Notes: generated by a model from the sequence alone, not told the origin. DNA of 49,102 bases from Hyphomonadaceae bacterium UBA5336 (GCA_002408125.1 DHQO01000026.1:80742-129843); one strand, 5' to 3'; shown: positions 17,220 to 25,673, numbered from the stretch's first letter. Made by a program: numbers and translations.

Positions 17220-17588
17220 CTAGCCGAGCTTGCAGACGCAGAGCTTGTTGCCATCCGGATCTCGGAAATATGCGCCGTAGAAGATCGGCATGCGCTGGCC
17301 GGGGCCGCCTTCGTCTGTCGCCCCCAGCTCCATTGCCTTGGCGTAGACCTTGTCGACCGTCTCCTTGTCCGGTGCAGCCAGAGCCGCCATGACGCCATTG
17401 CCGCAGCTTGCCGACTTCTCGTCATAAGGACCGCCGACGGCCACCATGGGCTGTCCCGGACCGGTGCCATAGAAGTAAAGCCGGCCATTGTCGAAGGCGC
17501 GTTTGGCGCCGACTTCGGCGAGCAGTGCATCATAGAACTCAAGGGCCTTGGGAATATCGTTCGATCCGAGTGTGACATAAGCGAGCAT
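17220..17588 (-). CDS. VOC-family (glyoxalase-like) protein
   Basis: 122 residues from the ATG at 17588, preceded by AGGAGGAACGCC. A single vicinal-oxygen-chelate domain of two beta-alpha-beta-beta-beta modules: MLAYVTLGSNDIPKALEFYDALL starts the first and TVDKVYAKAMELGA..YGAYFRDPDGNKLCVCKL ends the second. It belongs to the lactoylglutathione-lyase-related group that commonly lacks a demonstrated substrate. Convergent with the lipoprotein gene, 7 bp between stops. Confidence 0.88.
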   Translation of the reverse strand: MLAYVTLGSNDIPKALEFYDALLAEVGAKRAFDNGRLYFYGTGPGQPMVAVGGPYDEKSASCGNGVMAALAAPDKETVDKVYAKAMELGATDEGGPGQRMPIFYGAYFRDPDGNKLCVCKLG

Positions 17589-17719
17589 GGCGTTCCTCCT
17601 TTGAGCCTGCCAGCACGAGTGGGCCATTGCCGCGCCTTTCCGGCAAGCCCCGCCGTAGCGTCACCGCCTTCACAAGCGTGTGCAGTGACGGGACATCGCA
17701 TGCTCCCCTGCGTCACGCC

Positions 17720-17735
17720 TTGACGTCCACGTAAA
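17720..17735. promoter_or_regulatory. Candidate operator palindrome before the SDR gene
   Basis: TTGACGT-CC-ACGTAAA, an inverted repeat matching at 6 of 7 positions, 51 bp before the SDR start. The left arm contains TTGACG, a good -35 hexamer, although no convincing -10 follows at 16-18 bp. A dimeric repressor of the TetR type, usual for fatty-acid catabolism genes, could bind here. This is inference from symmetry alone. Confidence 0.3.
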
Positions 17736-17785
17736 CCGGTGATGCAAAGCCGCCAATCCTGTAGATCCTCCGGAGGAATTTGCTC

Positions 17786-18697
17786 ATGTCTATTCGTTTC
17801 GACGACCGCGTTGCCATTGTCACCGGCGCCGGCGGCGGTGTTGGCCGCGCACATGCCCTTGAACTTGCCCGCCGCGGCGCAAAGGTCGTGGTCAACGATC
17901 TTGGCGGCTCGCTGGACGGCACTGGCGGAAACTCCGCCGCCGCTGAAGCCGTGGTCGCGGAAATAAAGGCCATGGGCGGCGAGGCCATCGCCAATGGATC
18001 CTCGGTCACCGACGATGCCGGCGTCCAGAAGATGATCGATGACACCATGTCGGCCTTCGGCCGCATCGACATCATCATCGCCAATGCCGGCGTGCTGCGC
18101 GACAAGTCCTTCACCAAGATGACACTGGAAGATTTCCAGTTCGTCCTCGACGTGCACCTGATGGGCTCTGTGAAGCCGTTCAAGGCGGCCTGGGACATCA
18201 TGAAGGAAGCCGGCTATGGCCGCCTGGTCGTGACCACCTCTTCCACCGGCCTCTACGGCAATTTCGGCCAGGCCAACTATGGCGCAGCCAAGCTCGGGCT
18301 GGTCGGTCTGATGAACACGCTGAAGATCGAAGGCGCGAAATACGACATCAAGGTCAATGCCGTCTGTCCCGTTGCCGCCACGCGCATGACCGAAGGCCTG
18401 ATGCCTGAAGCCGTCCTGGCCCAGCTCAAACCGGAATACATCACCCCCGGCGTGATCAACCTGGTGAAGGAAGATGCCCCCACAGGCATGATCCTGTCAG
18501 CTGGCGCGGGCTCCTATTCCATGGCCCAGATTGTCGAAACCAACGCAACCTTTGTCGGCCAGGGCGAGGCGCTGACGGCTGAGGCGGTTGCCGCGAAATG
18601 GGACCAGATCACCGATACCTCGACCCAGACGCATTTCGAATCCGGTGGCGGCCACAGCCAGAACATCCTTTCCAACGCGATGAACGCTGCCGGCTGA
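17786..18697 (+). CDS. SDR-family dehydrogenase related to the MFE-2 hydroxyacyl-CoA dehydrogenase domain
   Basis: 303 residues from the ATG at 17786, with GGAGGA 8 bp upstream; the in-frame TTG two codons earlier is less likely. Cofactor motif TGAGGGVG at 13-20, NDLGGS at 38-42, NAG at 100-102, catalytic Ser152, Tyr165 and Lys169. The NDLGG motif, the FDDRVAIVTGAGGG start and the carboxy-terminal tail after 240 match the (3R)-hydroxyacyl-CoA dehydrogenase domain of peroxisomal multifunctional enzyme 2, so a role in beta-oxidation is likely. Its stop abuts the convergent peptidase stop as TGATCA. Confidence 0.85.
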   Translation: MSIRFDDRVAIVTGAGGGVGRAHALELARRGAKVVVNDLGGSLDGTGGNSAAAEAVVAEIKAMGGEAIANGSSVTDDAGVQKMIDDTMSAFGRIDIIIANAGVLRDKSFTKMTLEDFQFVLDVHLMGSVKPFKAAWDIMKEAGYGRLVVTTSSTGLYGNFGQANYGAAKLGLVGLMNTLKIEGAKYDIKVNAVCPVAATRMTEGLMPEAVLAQLKPEYITPGVINLVKEDAPTGMILSAGAGSYSMAQIVETNATFVGQGEALTAEAVAAKWDQITDTSTQTHFESGGGHSQNILSNAMNAAG

Positions 18698-19429
18698 TCA
18701 GACCTGCATCAGGCGCATCACTCCGAACGCATCGCGAAGTTCCTGCGACCAGCGTTCGGAGAATTTGCGGAACGCTTCGTCATCGGCCTCGATGCGGCGG
18801 ATCTGGTTGAACTGCATCTCATCGGTGCGGATCACGGCCAGATCGAGCGGCATGCCGACCGAGAGGTTCGAGCGGATCGTTGAGTCCATCGACAGGAGGG
18901 CGCAGATAATGGCGTCCTGCATGTCGGTTTCCTTGGAGATCACCCGGTCGATGATCGGCTTGCCGTACTTGTGCTCGCCGATCTGGAAATACGGGGAATC
19001 GTCCATCGCCTCGATGAAGTTGCCGGCCGCATAGACCAGGAACAGGCGCGGCGGTCCGCCGGCGCGCTGCCCACCGACAATGATGGAAGCGCCTGCGTCA
19101 ACACCGCGAGCAGCCAGGCCGGCGGAATAGCGCTGCTGCACACGGCGCATCGTATCGCCGACAATCTGGGCGACATCGAACATGCTTTCGGCGCTGTAAA
19201 GCGTCGCTTCTCCCGGTGCGGGCCGGTCAAGCGCTTCGTTCAGCTCCGATATCACGGCCTGAGTGATGCCGAGATTGCCCGCCGTCATCATGCAGATGGC
19301 CCGCTCACCCGGAATCTCCCAGGTGAACAGTTTTTTCACGCGCGAGACATTGTCCACACCGGCATTGGTGCGGGTATCTGCCAGGAACACCAACCCCTGC
19401 TGGAGTTTCAGTGCTACGCAATATGTCAT
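18698..19429 (-). CDS. Anbu, ancestral proteasome-type peptidase (COG3484 family)
   Basis: 243 residues from the ATG at 19429 (AGGAAG upstream). After removal of Met1 the new amino terminus is Thr (MTYCVALKL), the Ntn-hydrolase nucleophile position of HslV and 20S beta subunits. FLADTRTNAGVDN supplies Asp18 and RVKKLF supplies Lys33, the other active-site positions. The GNLGITQAVISEL, SIIVGGQRAGGPPRLF and DSTIRSNLSVGMPLDLAV blocks are typical of Anbu. There is no propeptide. An upstream reading to 19585 adds non-conserved sequence and is rejected. It lies 55 bp after the alpha-E gene. Natural substrates of this family are not well established. Confidence 0.93.
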   Translation of the reverse strand: MTYCVALKLQQGLVFLADTRTNAGVDNVSRVKKLFTWEIPGERAICMMTAGNLGITQAVISELNEALDRPAPGEATLYSAESMFDVAQIVGDTMRRVQQRYSAGLAARGVDAGASIIVGGQRAGGPPRLFLVYAAGNFIEAMDDSPYFQIGEHKYGKPIIDRVISKETDMQDAIICALLSMDSTIRSNLSVGMPLDLAVIRTDEMQFNQIRRIEADDEAFRKFSERWSQELRDAFGVMRLMQV

Positions 19430-19484
19430 GGGTGCTTCCTCAAGGGTCGGCACTCTGTCCGGCGCCGGAAGCCGGGCCGACTGG

Positions 19485-20477
19485 TTATTGTCCCGATACA
19501 TCTTCTGATGGACTGTCCTCTTCGACCGCCGGTGCGAATCCATAGGTCTCCCCAAGAAGATTCGCGATCTCATTGTTTCTTTCAATCACTTCCGTGATGA
19601 ATTCGTGCAGCCCGAACTGCATGATGGAATCAATCGTAGTGTTTTCAAGGCGTTCGCCTGCCCCTGAAACGGCCTCATGACAGGCTGACCGCTGGCCGTA
19701 AAACTCTTCCAGCTCCATCACCGTGCGCTCGGCCTGGCGCAGATTGTAGAGGATGGAGCGTGGAAAACGCGGCTCCAGGATCATGAACTCGGCCACGCCG
19801 CGCGCCGTCAGGTCGGCATGCTTGACGGCATAATAGGCCCGCTGGGCCCCGGCTGCCTGCAACAGCGACATCCACTGATAGTGGTCAGGCGCAGAGCCGA
19901 TGTCGGAGACCGATGGAAGAAGGACATGATATTTCACGTCCAAGAGACGCGCAGTGGTGTCGGTGCGTTCCACCGCCATGCCCATGCGCAGGAAATCATA
20001 GCCGTCACCGCGCAGCATGGTGCCGTACATGGTGCCGCGAAAGGCCGCCGACTTGGCCTTCACCCATTCGATGAGGTTGGTCAGCGCCCCGCCCTGGGCG
20101 ATGTCGCCGGGCATGTGGCGCATCTCCGACCAGGCGGTGTTGAGGGCCTCCCAGCAATCCTGGGTCAGCGCGAAGCGGATGGCGCGGCCGTTCTCGCGGG
20201 CATTGGTGAAGCACGAAGACACGCTGGACGGATTGCTGCGGTCATACATCAGATGATGGATCGCCGCGCGCGGCTCGACATCCTCAAGCGACTTGCCGAA
20301 GGTCTCGCGCGCGCCGGCGGCGATCAGCACCGAAGCCCATTCATTGGACTCCTCCCAGCCGACACGCGCGGGCAAGGCCGTCATGCGCCGAGCCGCATCC
20401 ACCATGCGCGCGACCGCTTCGGCCCGCTCGACATAACGGCCGATCCAGAACAGGTGCTCGGCCACGCGACTCAACAT
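19485..20477 (-). CDS. Alpha-E domain protein (COG2307 family)
   Basis: 330 residues, almost entirely alpha-helical. I place the start at the ATG at 20477 because AAGGAGG lies 8 bp upstream and it begins MLSRVAEHLFWIGRYVERAEA, the conserved family start; an ATG at 20504 overlapping the ATP-grasp stop is possible. LRMGMAVERTDTTARLLDVKYHVLLP (about 170-195) is the second conserved repeat. The domain has no known catalysis but always accompanies ATP-grasp/transglutaminase proteins in this locus type. The carboxy terminus is acidic (EEDSPSEDVSGQ). It follows the ATP-grasp gene by 23 bp. Confidence 0.9.
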   Translation of the reverse strand: MLSRVAEHLFWIGRYVERAEAVARMVDAARRMTALPARVGWEESNEWASVLIAAGARETFGKSLEDVEPRAAIHHLMYDRSNPSSVSSCFTNARENGRAIRFALTQDCWEALNTAWSEMRHMPGDIAQGGALTNLIEWVKAKSAAFRGTMYGTMLRGDGYDFLRMGMAVERTDTTARLLDVKYHVLLPSVSDIGSAPDHYQWMSLLQAAGAQRAYYAVKHADLTARGVAEFMILEPRFPRSILYNLRQAERTVMELEEFYGQRSACHEAVSGAGERLENTTIDSIMQFGLHEFITEVIERNNEIANLLGETYGFAPAVEEDSPSEDVSGQ

Positions 20478-20500
20478 GCCATGCGCCTCCTTGCGCTCCG

Positions 20501-21907
20501 TCATGTGCTCAGGACCCAGGTATCTTTTACGCCTCCGCCCTGGCTGGAATTCACCACCAGGGAGCCTTCGCGCATGGCGACCCGGGTCAGGCCGCCAGGT
20601 GTCAGGCGTACTTCCTTCCCGACCAGTGCGAAAGGCCGGAAATCAATGTGTCGCGGTGCGATTCCGGCCTCCACCAGCGTCGGGCTGGTCGACAGCGACA
20701 GGGTGGGCTGGGCGATGAAGGCGCGCGGATTTTCCTTCACCCGCGCGGCATAGGCCGCGATCTCGGCCTTGGTCGCGGCCGGGCCAATCAGCATGCCATA
20801 GCCGCCCGAGCCATGGACCTCCTTGAAGACCAGCTCGCTCATATGCTCCATGGCATAGGCATACTCGTCCGGCTCGGCGCAGCGATAGGTCGGCACGTTC
20901 GGCAGGATCGGCTTCTCGCCGAGATAGAACTCAATGATTTCCGGCAGGTAGCAATAGATCGCCTTGTCATCGCACACGCCTGTGCCCGGCGCATTCACCA
21001 GCGTGACGCCGCCGGCCAGATACGCCTCCATCAAGCCCGGGACGCCAAGGGTGGAATCCTTTCGGAAGGCTCTCGGATCGAGAAAGGCATCATCGATCCG
21101 GCGATAGATCACATCCACCCGCTCCGGCCCGGTGGTGGTGCGCATGAAGACAAGGCCGTCATCGACGAATAGGTCCGAGCCCGTGACCAGGTTCACGCCC
21201 ATCTCGTCGGCGATGAAGGAGTGCTCGTAATAGGCGCTGTTGAAGTGGCCCGGCGTCATCACCACCAGTGTCGGCGTGCCGGAACAGGCCGGTGGCGCGC
21301 ATTCGCTGAGCGTGTTGCGCAACAGGTCCGGATAGCCATCCACGGGCCGCACCAGCCCGCCGGTGAAGAGGTCCGGGAACAGCCGCATCATGGTCGAGCG
21401 GTTCTCCAGCACATAGGAGACCCCGGACGGTGTGCGCGCATTGTCCTCCAGTACGAAGAACTCGTCCGGCCCGGTCCGCACCAGATCGATCCCCACGATA
21501 TGCGCATAGACGTTCAGCGGTGGCGAAAAGCCTTCCATGCTCGAAAGATAGGCATCGTTTCCCGTGATGATCGCCGTCGGCACCACGCCGGACTTGAAGA
21601 TCTCCTGGTCGTTATAGACGTCATGGATAAAGAGGTTGAGCGCCTTGGCGCGCTGCTTCACCCCCGAATCGATGATCTCCCACTCGGCTGCGGAAAAGAC
21701 CCGTGGAATCAGGTCGAAGGGGATGAGCCGTTCCGGGTCGCCGCCCTCCCCATAGACCGCAAAGGTAATGCCGATCTTGCGGAAGATGGCCTCCGCCTCT
21801 GCATGCCGTTCCCGCAATGTGTCGATATCGTTTGCCGCCAGCCAGCTTGCGACTGCCGCATAGGCTTCTCGCACTTTGCCGTCGTGATTCATTTCGTCGA
21901 ATGGCAT
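20501..21907 (-). CDS. Circularly permuted ATP-grasp type 2 protein (COG2308 family)
   Basis: 468 residues from the ATG at 21907 (MPFDEMNHDG), with GAGGCG about 10 bp before; a reading back to 22027 would start inside the divergent gene's start codon and is not favoured. Family blocks: YGEGGDPERLIPFDLIPRVF, KQRAKALNLFIHDVYND, the FFVLEDNARTPSGVSYVLENR stretch near residue 155 (probable metal/ATP site), PNVPTYRC and VFKEVHGSGGYGMLIGP. ATP-grasp enzymes join carboxylates to amines through acyl-phosphates, so this is a predicted amide ligase. First gene of the minus-strand arm of the Anbu locus. Confidence 0.92.
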   Translation of the reverse strand: MPFDEMNHDGKVREAYAAVASWLAANDIDTLRERHAEAEAIFRKIGITFAVYGEGGDPERLIPFDLIPRVFSAAEWEIIDSGVKQRAKALNLFIHDVYNDQEIFKSGVVPTAIITGNDAYLSSMEGFSPPLNVYAHIVGIDLVRTGPDEFFVLEDNARTPSGVSYVLENRSTMMRLFPDLFTGGLVRPVDGYPDLLRNTLSECAPPACSGTPTLVVMTPGHFNSAYYEHSFIADEMGVNLVTGSDLFVDDGLVFMRTTTGPERVDVIYRRIDDAFLDPRAFRKDSTLGVPGLMEAYLAGGVTLVNAPGTGVCDDKAIYCYLPEIIEFYLGEKPILPNVPTYRCAEPDEYAYAMEHMSELVFKEVHGSGGYGMLIGPAATKAEIAAYAARVKENPRAFIAQPTLSLSTSPTLVEAGIAPRHIDFRPFALVGKEVRLTPGGLTRVAMREGSLVVNSSQGGGVKDTWVLST

Positions 21908-22026
21908 GGATGAAACGCCTCGCTTTTGATCAGTAGAGGACAATCGAAACGCGGCGTCCATCGGCCCCAAGCGGAAATCAGCGTTCCAAGCTTGCCGCCC
22001 GATCAATAGGCAGACATGTTCCGCCA
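21908..22026. other. Divergent intergenic region of the Anbu locus
   Basis: 119 bp between the ATP-grasp and transglutaminase-DUF2126 starts, so regulation is probably shared. The plus-strand gene lacks a clear Shine-Dalgarno before its ATG. No confident promoter hexamers or perfect palindrome are seen. Confidence 0.45.
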
Positions 22027-25000
22027 ATGAGCATCCGCATCGCGCTGAACCACCGCACCTCCTACAGGTACGACCGCAAGATCAATCTCGGGCCACAGGT
22101 GATTCGCCTGCGTCCGGCGCCGCATACGCGCACGCCGATTGTGTCTTACAGTCAGACCATCCGGCCGGGCGGACACTTCCTCAACTGGCAGCAGGACCCG
22201 TTCGGGAACTACCAGGCGCGTGCTGTGTTCGAGCATATCACAGATCATTTCGAAGTGGAGATCGACCTGGTCGCGGACATGATCGCGATCAATCCATTCG
22301 ATTTCTTCCTGGATGAGGAAGTGTTCCACACACCCTTCCTCTATGCCGATGACGTCAAGGTTGACCTGGCGCCCTATCTCGCCAGCACAGTAACCGGCGA
22401 GACCTATGAGAAAATGGTCTGGGAAGCCGAGCAGCTGTGGAACAGCGGCCGCGACAACGAACTGAGAACAATAGACTTTCTGGTCGAGCTGAACCAGCGC
22501 GTGAAAGACAGGGTCGGCTATATCGTGCGCATGGAGCCGGGCGTGCAGACGCCGGACTTCACGCTCACTTCCGGTCAGGGCTCGTGCCGCGACAGTGCCT
22601 GGCTTCTGGTCAACCTCTTGCGCCGCGTCGGCGTCGCCGCGCGCTTTGTGTCCGGGTATCTCGTCCAGCTTGCGCCCGATGAACGCCACGAGGGCGAGGC
22701 GAACGGGCCGGAGGAGGATTTCACGGACCTGCATGCCTGGGCTGAGGCTTTCATTCCAGGTGCCGGGTGGATCGGCCTCGATGCCACATCGGGCCTCTTT
22801 GCCAGCGAGGGGCATATCCCGCTCGCGGCCACGCCCTCGCCCGGCTCGGCCGCACCGATCACCGGCGCGCTGGAGATGTGCGAGGTCTCCTTTGACTTCG
22901 ACATGTCGGTGACTCGCATCCGCGAGCCCGCGCGCATCACCAAGCCCTTCACGGACCTGCAATGGGCCTCCGTGGATTCCGCCGGCGAGGCGGTCGAGAA
23001 AATCCTGCAGGAACAGGATGTCCGCCTCACCCAGGGCGGCGAACCGACCTTCATCGCGAGCAATGACCGCGATGCCGATGAGTGGACCATCGCCGCTACC
23101 GGCCCGACCAAGAAGCACTTCGCCGACACGCTCGCGCGCAAGCTGCTGGCCGAGTTCGCACCCGGCGGCGTGCTCACCCATGGCCAGGGCAAATGGTATC
23201 CCGGCGAACCCCTGCCCCGCTGGGCCTATGCCGTGGTCTGGCGCAATGATGGCGAGCCGCTCTGGAAAAACCCGGACCTCATCGCCACCGAGACCCCGAA
23301 AGCCCCCGCTTCGCCGACCGATGCCGGGACGTTCACGCAGGCGCTGGCCGGCTCGCTCGGCCTTGCCGGAGACTTTGCCCAGCCGCTCTATGAAGACCCC
23401 GCCGAGCATGTCCTGAAAGAGGCGGCCCTGCCGGACAATCTCACCCCCGGCGACAACAAGCTCGACGATCCGGTCGAGCGCGCGCGCATGGCGCGGATCT
23501 TCAGCCAGGGCCTCTCCAAGCCCGCCGGTTTCGTCCTCCCGCTGCAGCAGGCACAGGCCGATGCCACTTCCGGGCGCACGGTGAAATGGATGTCGGAAAT
23601 CTGGCAGACCCGGCGCGGCGCGCTCTGCCTGCTGCCGGGCGACAGCCCTGCCGGCTTCCGCCTACCGATGAAGTCCCTGCCCCATGTTGATCCCGACGAT
23701 CTGGCCATCGTGCAGGATGTCGACCCGTTCGCTGAACGCAGCAACCTGCCGCAAACCTCGATCCTGCGCCAACGCGCCCGCAAGCGGAAAAAGGAAACAC
23801 CGCCCAAGCCTGAACCGGCTGAGACGAGGACCGAGACCGCAGGCGCATCTGGATCGGGACCAATGGGGCCATCCGGCCCACCACCAGTGCGCACTGCACT
23901 GGTGGTCGAACCGCGCGCCGGGCACCTGAATGTCTTCCTGCCGCCGATCCAGTCGGCCGATGCCTTTGTCGAGCTTATCGCGGCGGTCGAGGAAGTGGCC
24001 GAGGAGACCGGCCTGCCGGTGCGCATCGAGGGTTACCCTCCACCGCGCGATCCGCGCTTTTCAGATATCAAGGTGACGCCCGATCCGGGCGTGATCGAGA
24101 TCAATATTCACCCCTCAAGCAGCTGGGGCGACCTGCGCGACAAGACCCACAAGCTCTACGAGGCCGCGCGTGAATGCGGGCTCGATGCTTCCGGCTTCAT
24201 GATCGATGGCCGCCCGACCGGCTCCGGCGGCGGGGCGCATGTCACGGTGGGTGGCGCCAAGGCGCCTGACAGCCCGTTCCTGCGCCGGCCGGACGTGCTC
24301 GGATCTCTGATCCGCTTCTGGCAGAACCATCCGAGCCTGAGCTATTTCTTTTCCGGCCTGTTCATCGGCCCCACAAGCCAGGCCCCGCGCATGGACGAGG
24401 CGCGCTCTGACATTCTCTACGAGCTCGAAATCGCGCTTGACCAGCTCCCCGGCCCGGACGAGAGCGACTTCCCGCCCTGGCTGGTCGACCGGGTGCTGCG
24501 CCACCTGCTGGTGGATGTCACCGGCAATACCCATCGCGCGGAAATCTGCATCGACAAGCTCTACTCGCCGGACGGGCCTGCCGGCCGACTGGGCCTGGTG
24601 GAGTTTCGCGGCTTCGAAATGCCGCCGCACTGGCAGATGAATGTCGCCCAGCAACTCGTCCTGCGCGCCCTCGTCGCCTGGTTCTGGCGCACGCCCTACG
24701 CCGAACGCCTGAAGCCCTGGGGCACGGCGCTGCATGACCGCTTCATGCTGCCCGATGTGCTCTGGGCCGATTTCGGCATGGCGCTGGACAAGATCTCGCG
24801 CGGGCTCGGCGTGAAGATCGAACGAGAATGGTTCCGCGCACAGTACGACTTCCGCTTCCCGCTTGCCGGCCGGATCGAACATGACGGTGTGGAGCTGGAA
24901 CTGCGCAGCGCGCTGGAGCCCTGGCATGTGCTGGGAGAGGAAGGCGGCGCGAGCGGCACGACGCGCTTTGTCGACTCTTCGCTGGAACGCCTGCAGGTAA

Positions 25001-25395
25001 AGGTCTCGGGTGCCTATGCGACTTCCGGTCTCGCCGTGGCATGCAATGGCCGGCTGCTGCCGCTGCAACAGGGTGAAAAGGACGACCAGCTGCTCTGTGG
25101 TGTGCGGTTCCGCGCCTGGCTACCGTCTTCCTGCCTGCACCCGACCATCGATCCGCACGGGCCGCTGATCTTCGATCTCGTAAGCCTTGACCAGCAGCGC
25201 GCCCTGGCCGGGTGCACCTATCACACCACCCATCCCGGGGGGCGGAACTTCGAGACCCGGCCAGTCAATGCGCTGGAAGCCGAAGGCCGGCGCCTGGCGC
25301 GCTTCAAGCCGATCGGACATACGCCCGGCGGGTTCAAGGCCACGCCCTATACGCCCGATCCGCGCTTTCCCTGGACGCTCGACCTGCGGCGCTAA
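22027..25395 (+). CDS. Transglutaminase-like / DUF2126 fusion protein (COG1305-COG4196)
   Basis: 1122 residues. Amino-terminal bacterial transglutaminase domain: SIRIALNHRTSYRYDR start, Cys187 in GQGSCRDSAWLLV, His236 in DLHAWAEAF and Asp252 in IGLDATSG form an intact papain-like triad. The DUF2126 region follows from about 330 (LTQGGEPTFIASNDRDADEW, GPTKKHFADTLARKL, THGQGKWYPGEPLPRWAY). A Pro/Glu/Gly-rich low-complexity linker at about 585-625 leads to the carboxy-terminal part (TGSGGGAHVTVGGAKAPDSPFLRRPD, LSYFFSGLFIGPTSQAPR, FRGFEMPPH). DUF2126 has been proposed to be a glutamine-synthetase-fold amidoligase. No signal peptide, so cytoplasmic. Confidence 0.92.
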   Translation: MSIRIALNHRTSYRYDRKINLGPQVIRLRPAPHTRTPIVSYSQTIRPGGHFLNWQQDPFGNYQARAVFEHITDHFEVEIDLVADMIAINPFDFFLDEEVFHTPFLYADDVKVDLAPYLASTVTGETYEKMVWEAEQLWNSGRDNELRTIDFLVELNQRVKDRVGYIVRMEPGVQTPDFTLTSGQGSCRDSAWLLVNLLRRVGVAARFVSGYLVQLAPDERHEGEANGPEEDFTDLHAWAEAFIPGAGWIGLDATSGLFASEGHIPLAATPSPGSAAPITGALEMCEVSFDFDMSVTRIREPARITKPFTDLQWASVDSAGEAVEKILQEQDVRLTQGGEPTFIASNDRDADEWTIAATGPTKKHFADTLARKLLAEFAPGGVLTHGQGKWYPGEPLPRWAYAVVWRNDGEPLWKNPDLIATETPKAPASPTDAGTFTQALAGSLGLAGDFAQPLYEDPAEHVLKEAALPDNLTPGDNKLDDPVERARMARIFSQGLSKPAGFVLPLQQAQADATSGRTVKWMSEIWQTRRGALCLLPGDSPAGFRLPMKSLPHVDPDDLAIVQDVDPFAERSNLPQTSILRQRARKRKKETPPKPEPAETRTETAGASGSGPMGPSGPPPVRTALVVEPRAGHLNVFLPPIQSADAFVELIAAVEEVAEETGLPVRIEGYPPPRDPRFSDIKVTPDPGVIEINIHPSSSWGDLRDKTHKLYEAARECGLDASGFMIDGRPTGSGGGAHVTVGGAKAPDSPFLRRPDVLGSLIRFWQNHPSLSYFFSGLFIGPTSQAPRMDEARSDILYELEIALDQLPGPDESDFPPWLVDRVLRHLLVDVTGNTHRAEICIDKLYSPDGPAGRLGLVEFRGFEMPPHWQMNVAQQLVLRALVAWFWRTPYAERLKPWGTALHDRFMLPDVLWADFGMALDKISRGLGVKIEREWFRAQYDFRFPLAGRIEHDGVELELRSALEPWHVLGEEGGASGTTRFVDSSLERLQVKVSGAYATSGLAVACNGRLLPLQQGEKDDQLLCGVRFRAWLPSSCLHPTIDPHGPLIFDLVSLDQQRALAGCTYHTTHPGGRNFETRPVNALEAEGRRLARFKPIGHTPGGFKATPYTPDPRFPWTLDLRR

Positions 25396-25673
25396 TCCGG
25401 CCCGCAGCCTGCGTCCCCGCAGTGCAGCAAGCTGGTTTGCAACCGCTTGCGAACTGCCGTGGGCGGAATCGACGGTGCTATTCCCTGAAAAACCGTGGGA
25501 TTGGCCATCCGGGATGGTTAATGTCCGCCCCTCATATGCTTCACATTGACTAAATCGCAGGCGATGCATTCCGCGTTGCACAATAAACAAGACATATTCT
25601 TGACGCCCTCCCCCCTGCCTCTGCGAACTTTTTTCTCAGGGATAGTGAAGTGAAGCAAAAGGGGTGTGTTCTG
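25396..25673. other. Intergenic region before the large TonB-dependent receptor
   Basis: 278 bp. It contains a LacI-type palindrome (25436-25453) and a second small palindrome CCATCC-G-GGATGG (25505-25517) that could be a hairpin or operator. It also has an A/T-rich stretch with TTGCAC and ATATTC near 25600 that is not at promoter spacing. No small gene is evident. Confidence 0.5.
25436..25453. promoter_or_regulatory. LacI-type operator candidate
   Basis: TTTGCAACCGCTTGCGAA is an 18-bp imperfect palindrome with 14 of 18 bases symmetric and a central CG, close to the TTGCAAnCGnTTGCAA form bound by many LacI-family regulators, which often control TonB-dependent receptors in Alpha- and Gammaproteobacteria. 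It lies about 220 bp upstream of the receptor start. No LacI gene is in the window. Confidence 0.4.

Noticed and set aside
16172..18157. A 661-codon minus-strand frame spanning the lipoprotein, VOC and SDR genes.
   Set aside because: It crosses three well-supported genes in conflicting frames and has no coherent protein features.
21908..22027. Amino-terminal extension of the ATP-grasp protein to 22027.
   Set aside because: It would consume the whole divergent promoter region and touch the start codon of the opposite gene; the ATG at 21907 fits the family better.
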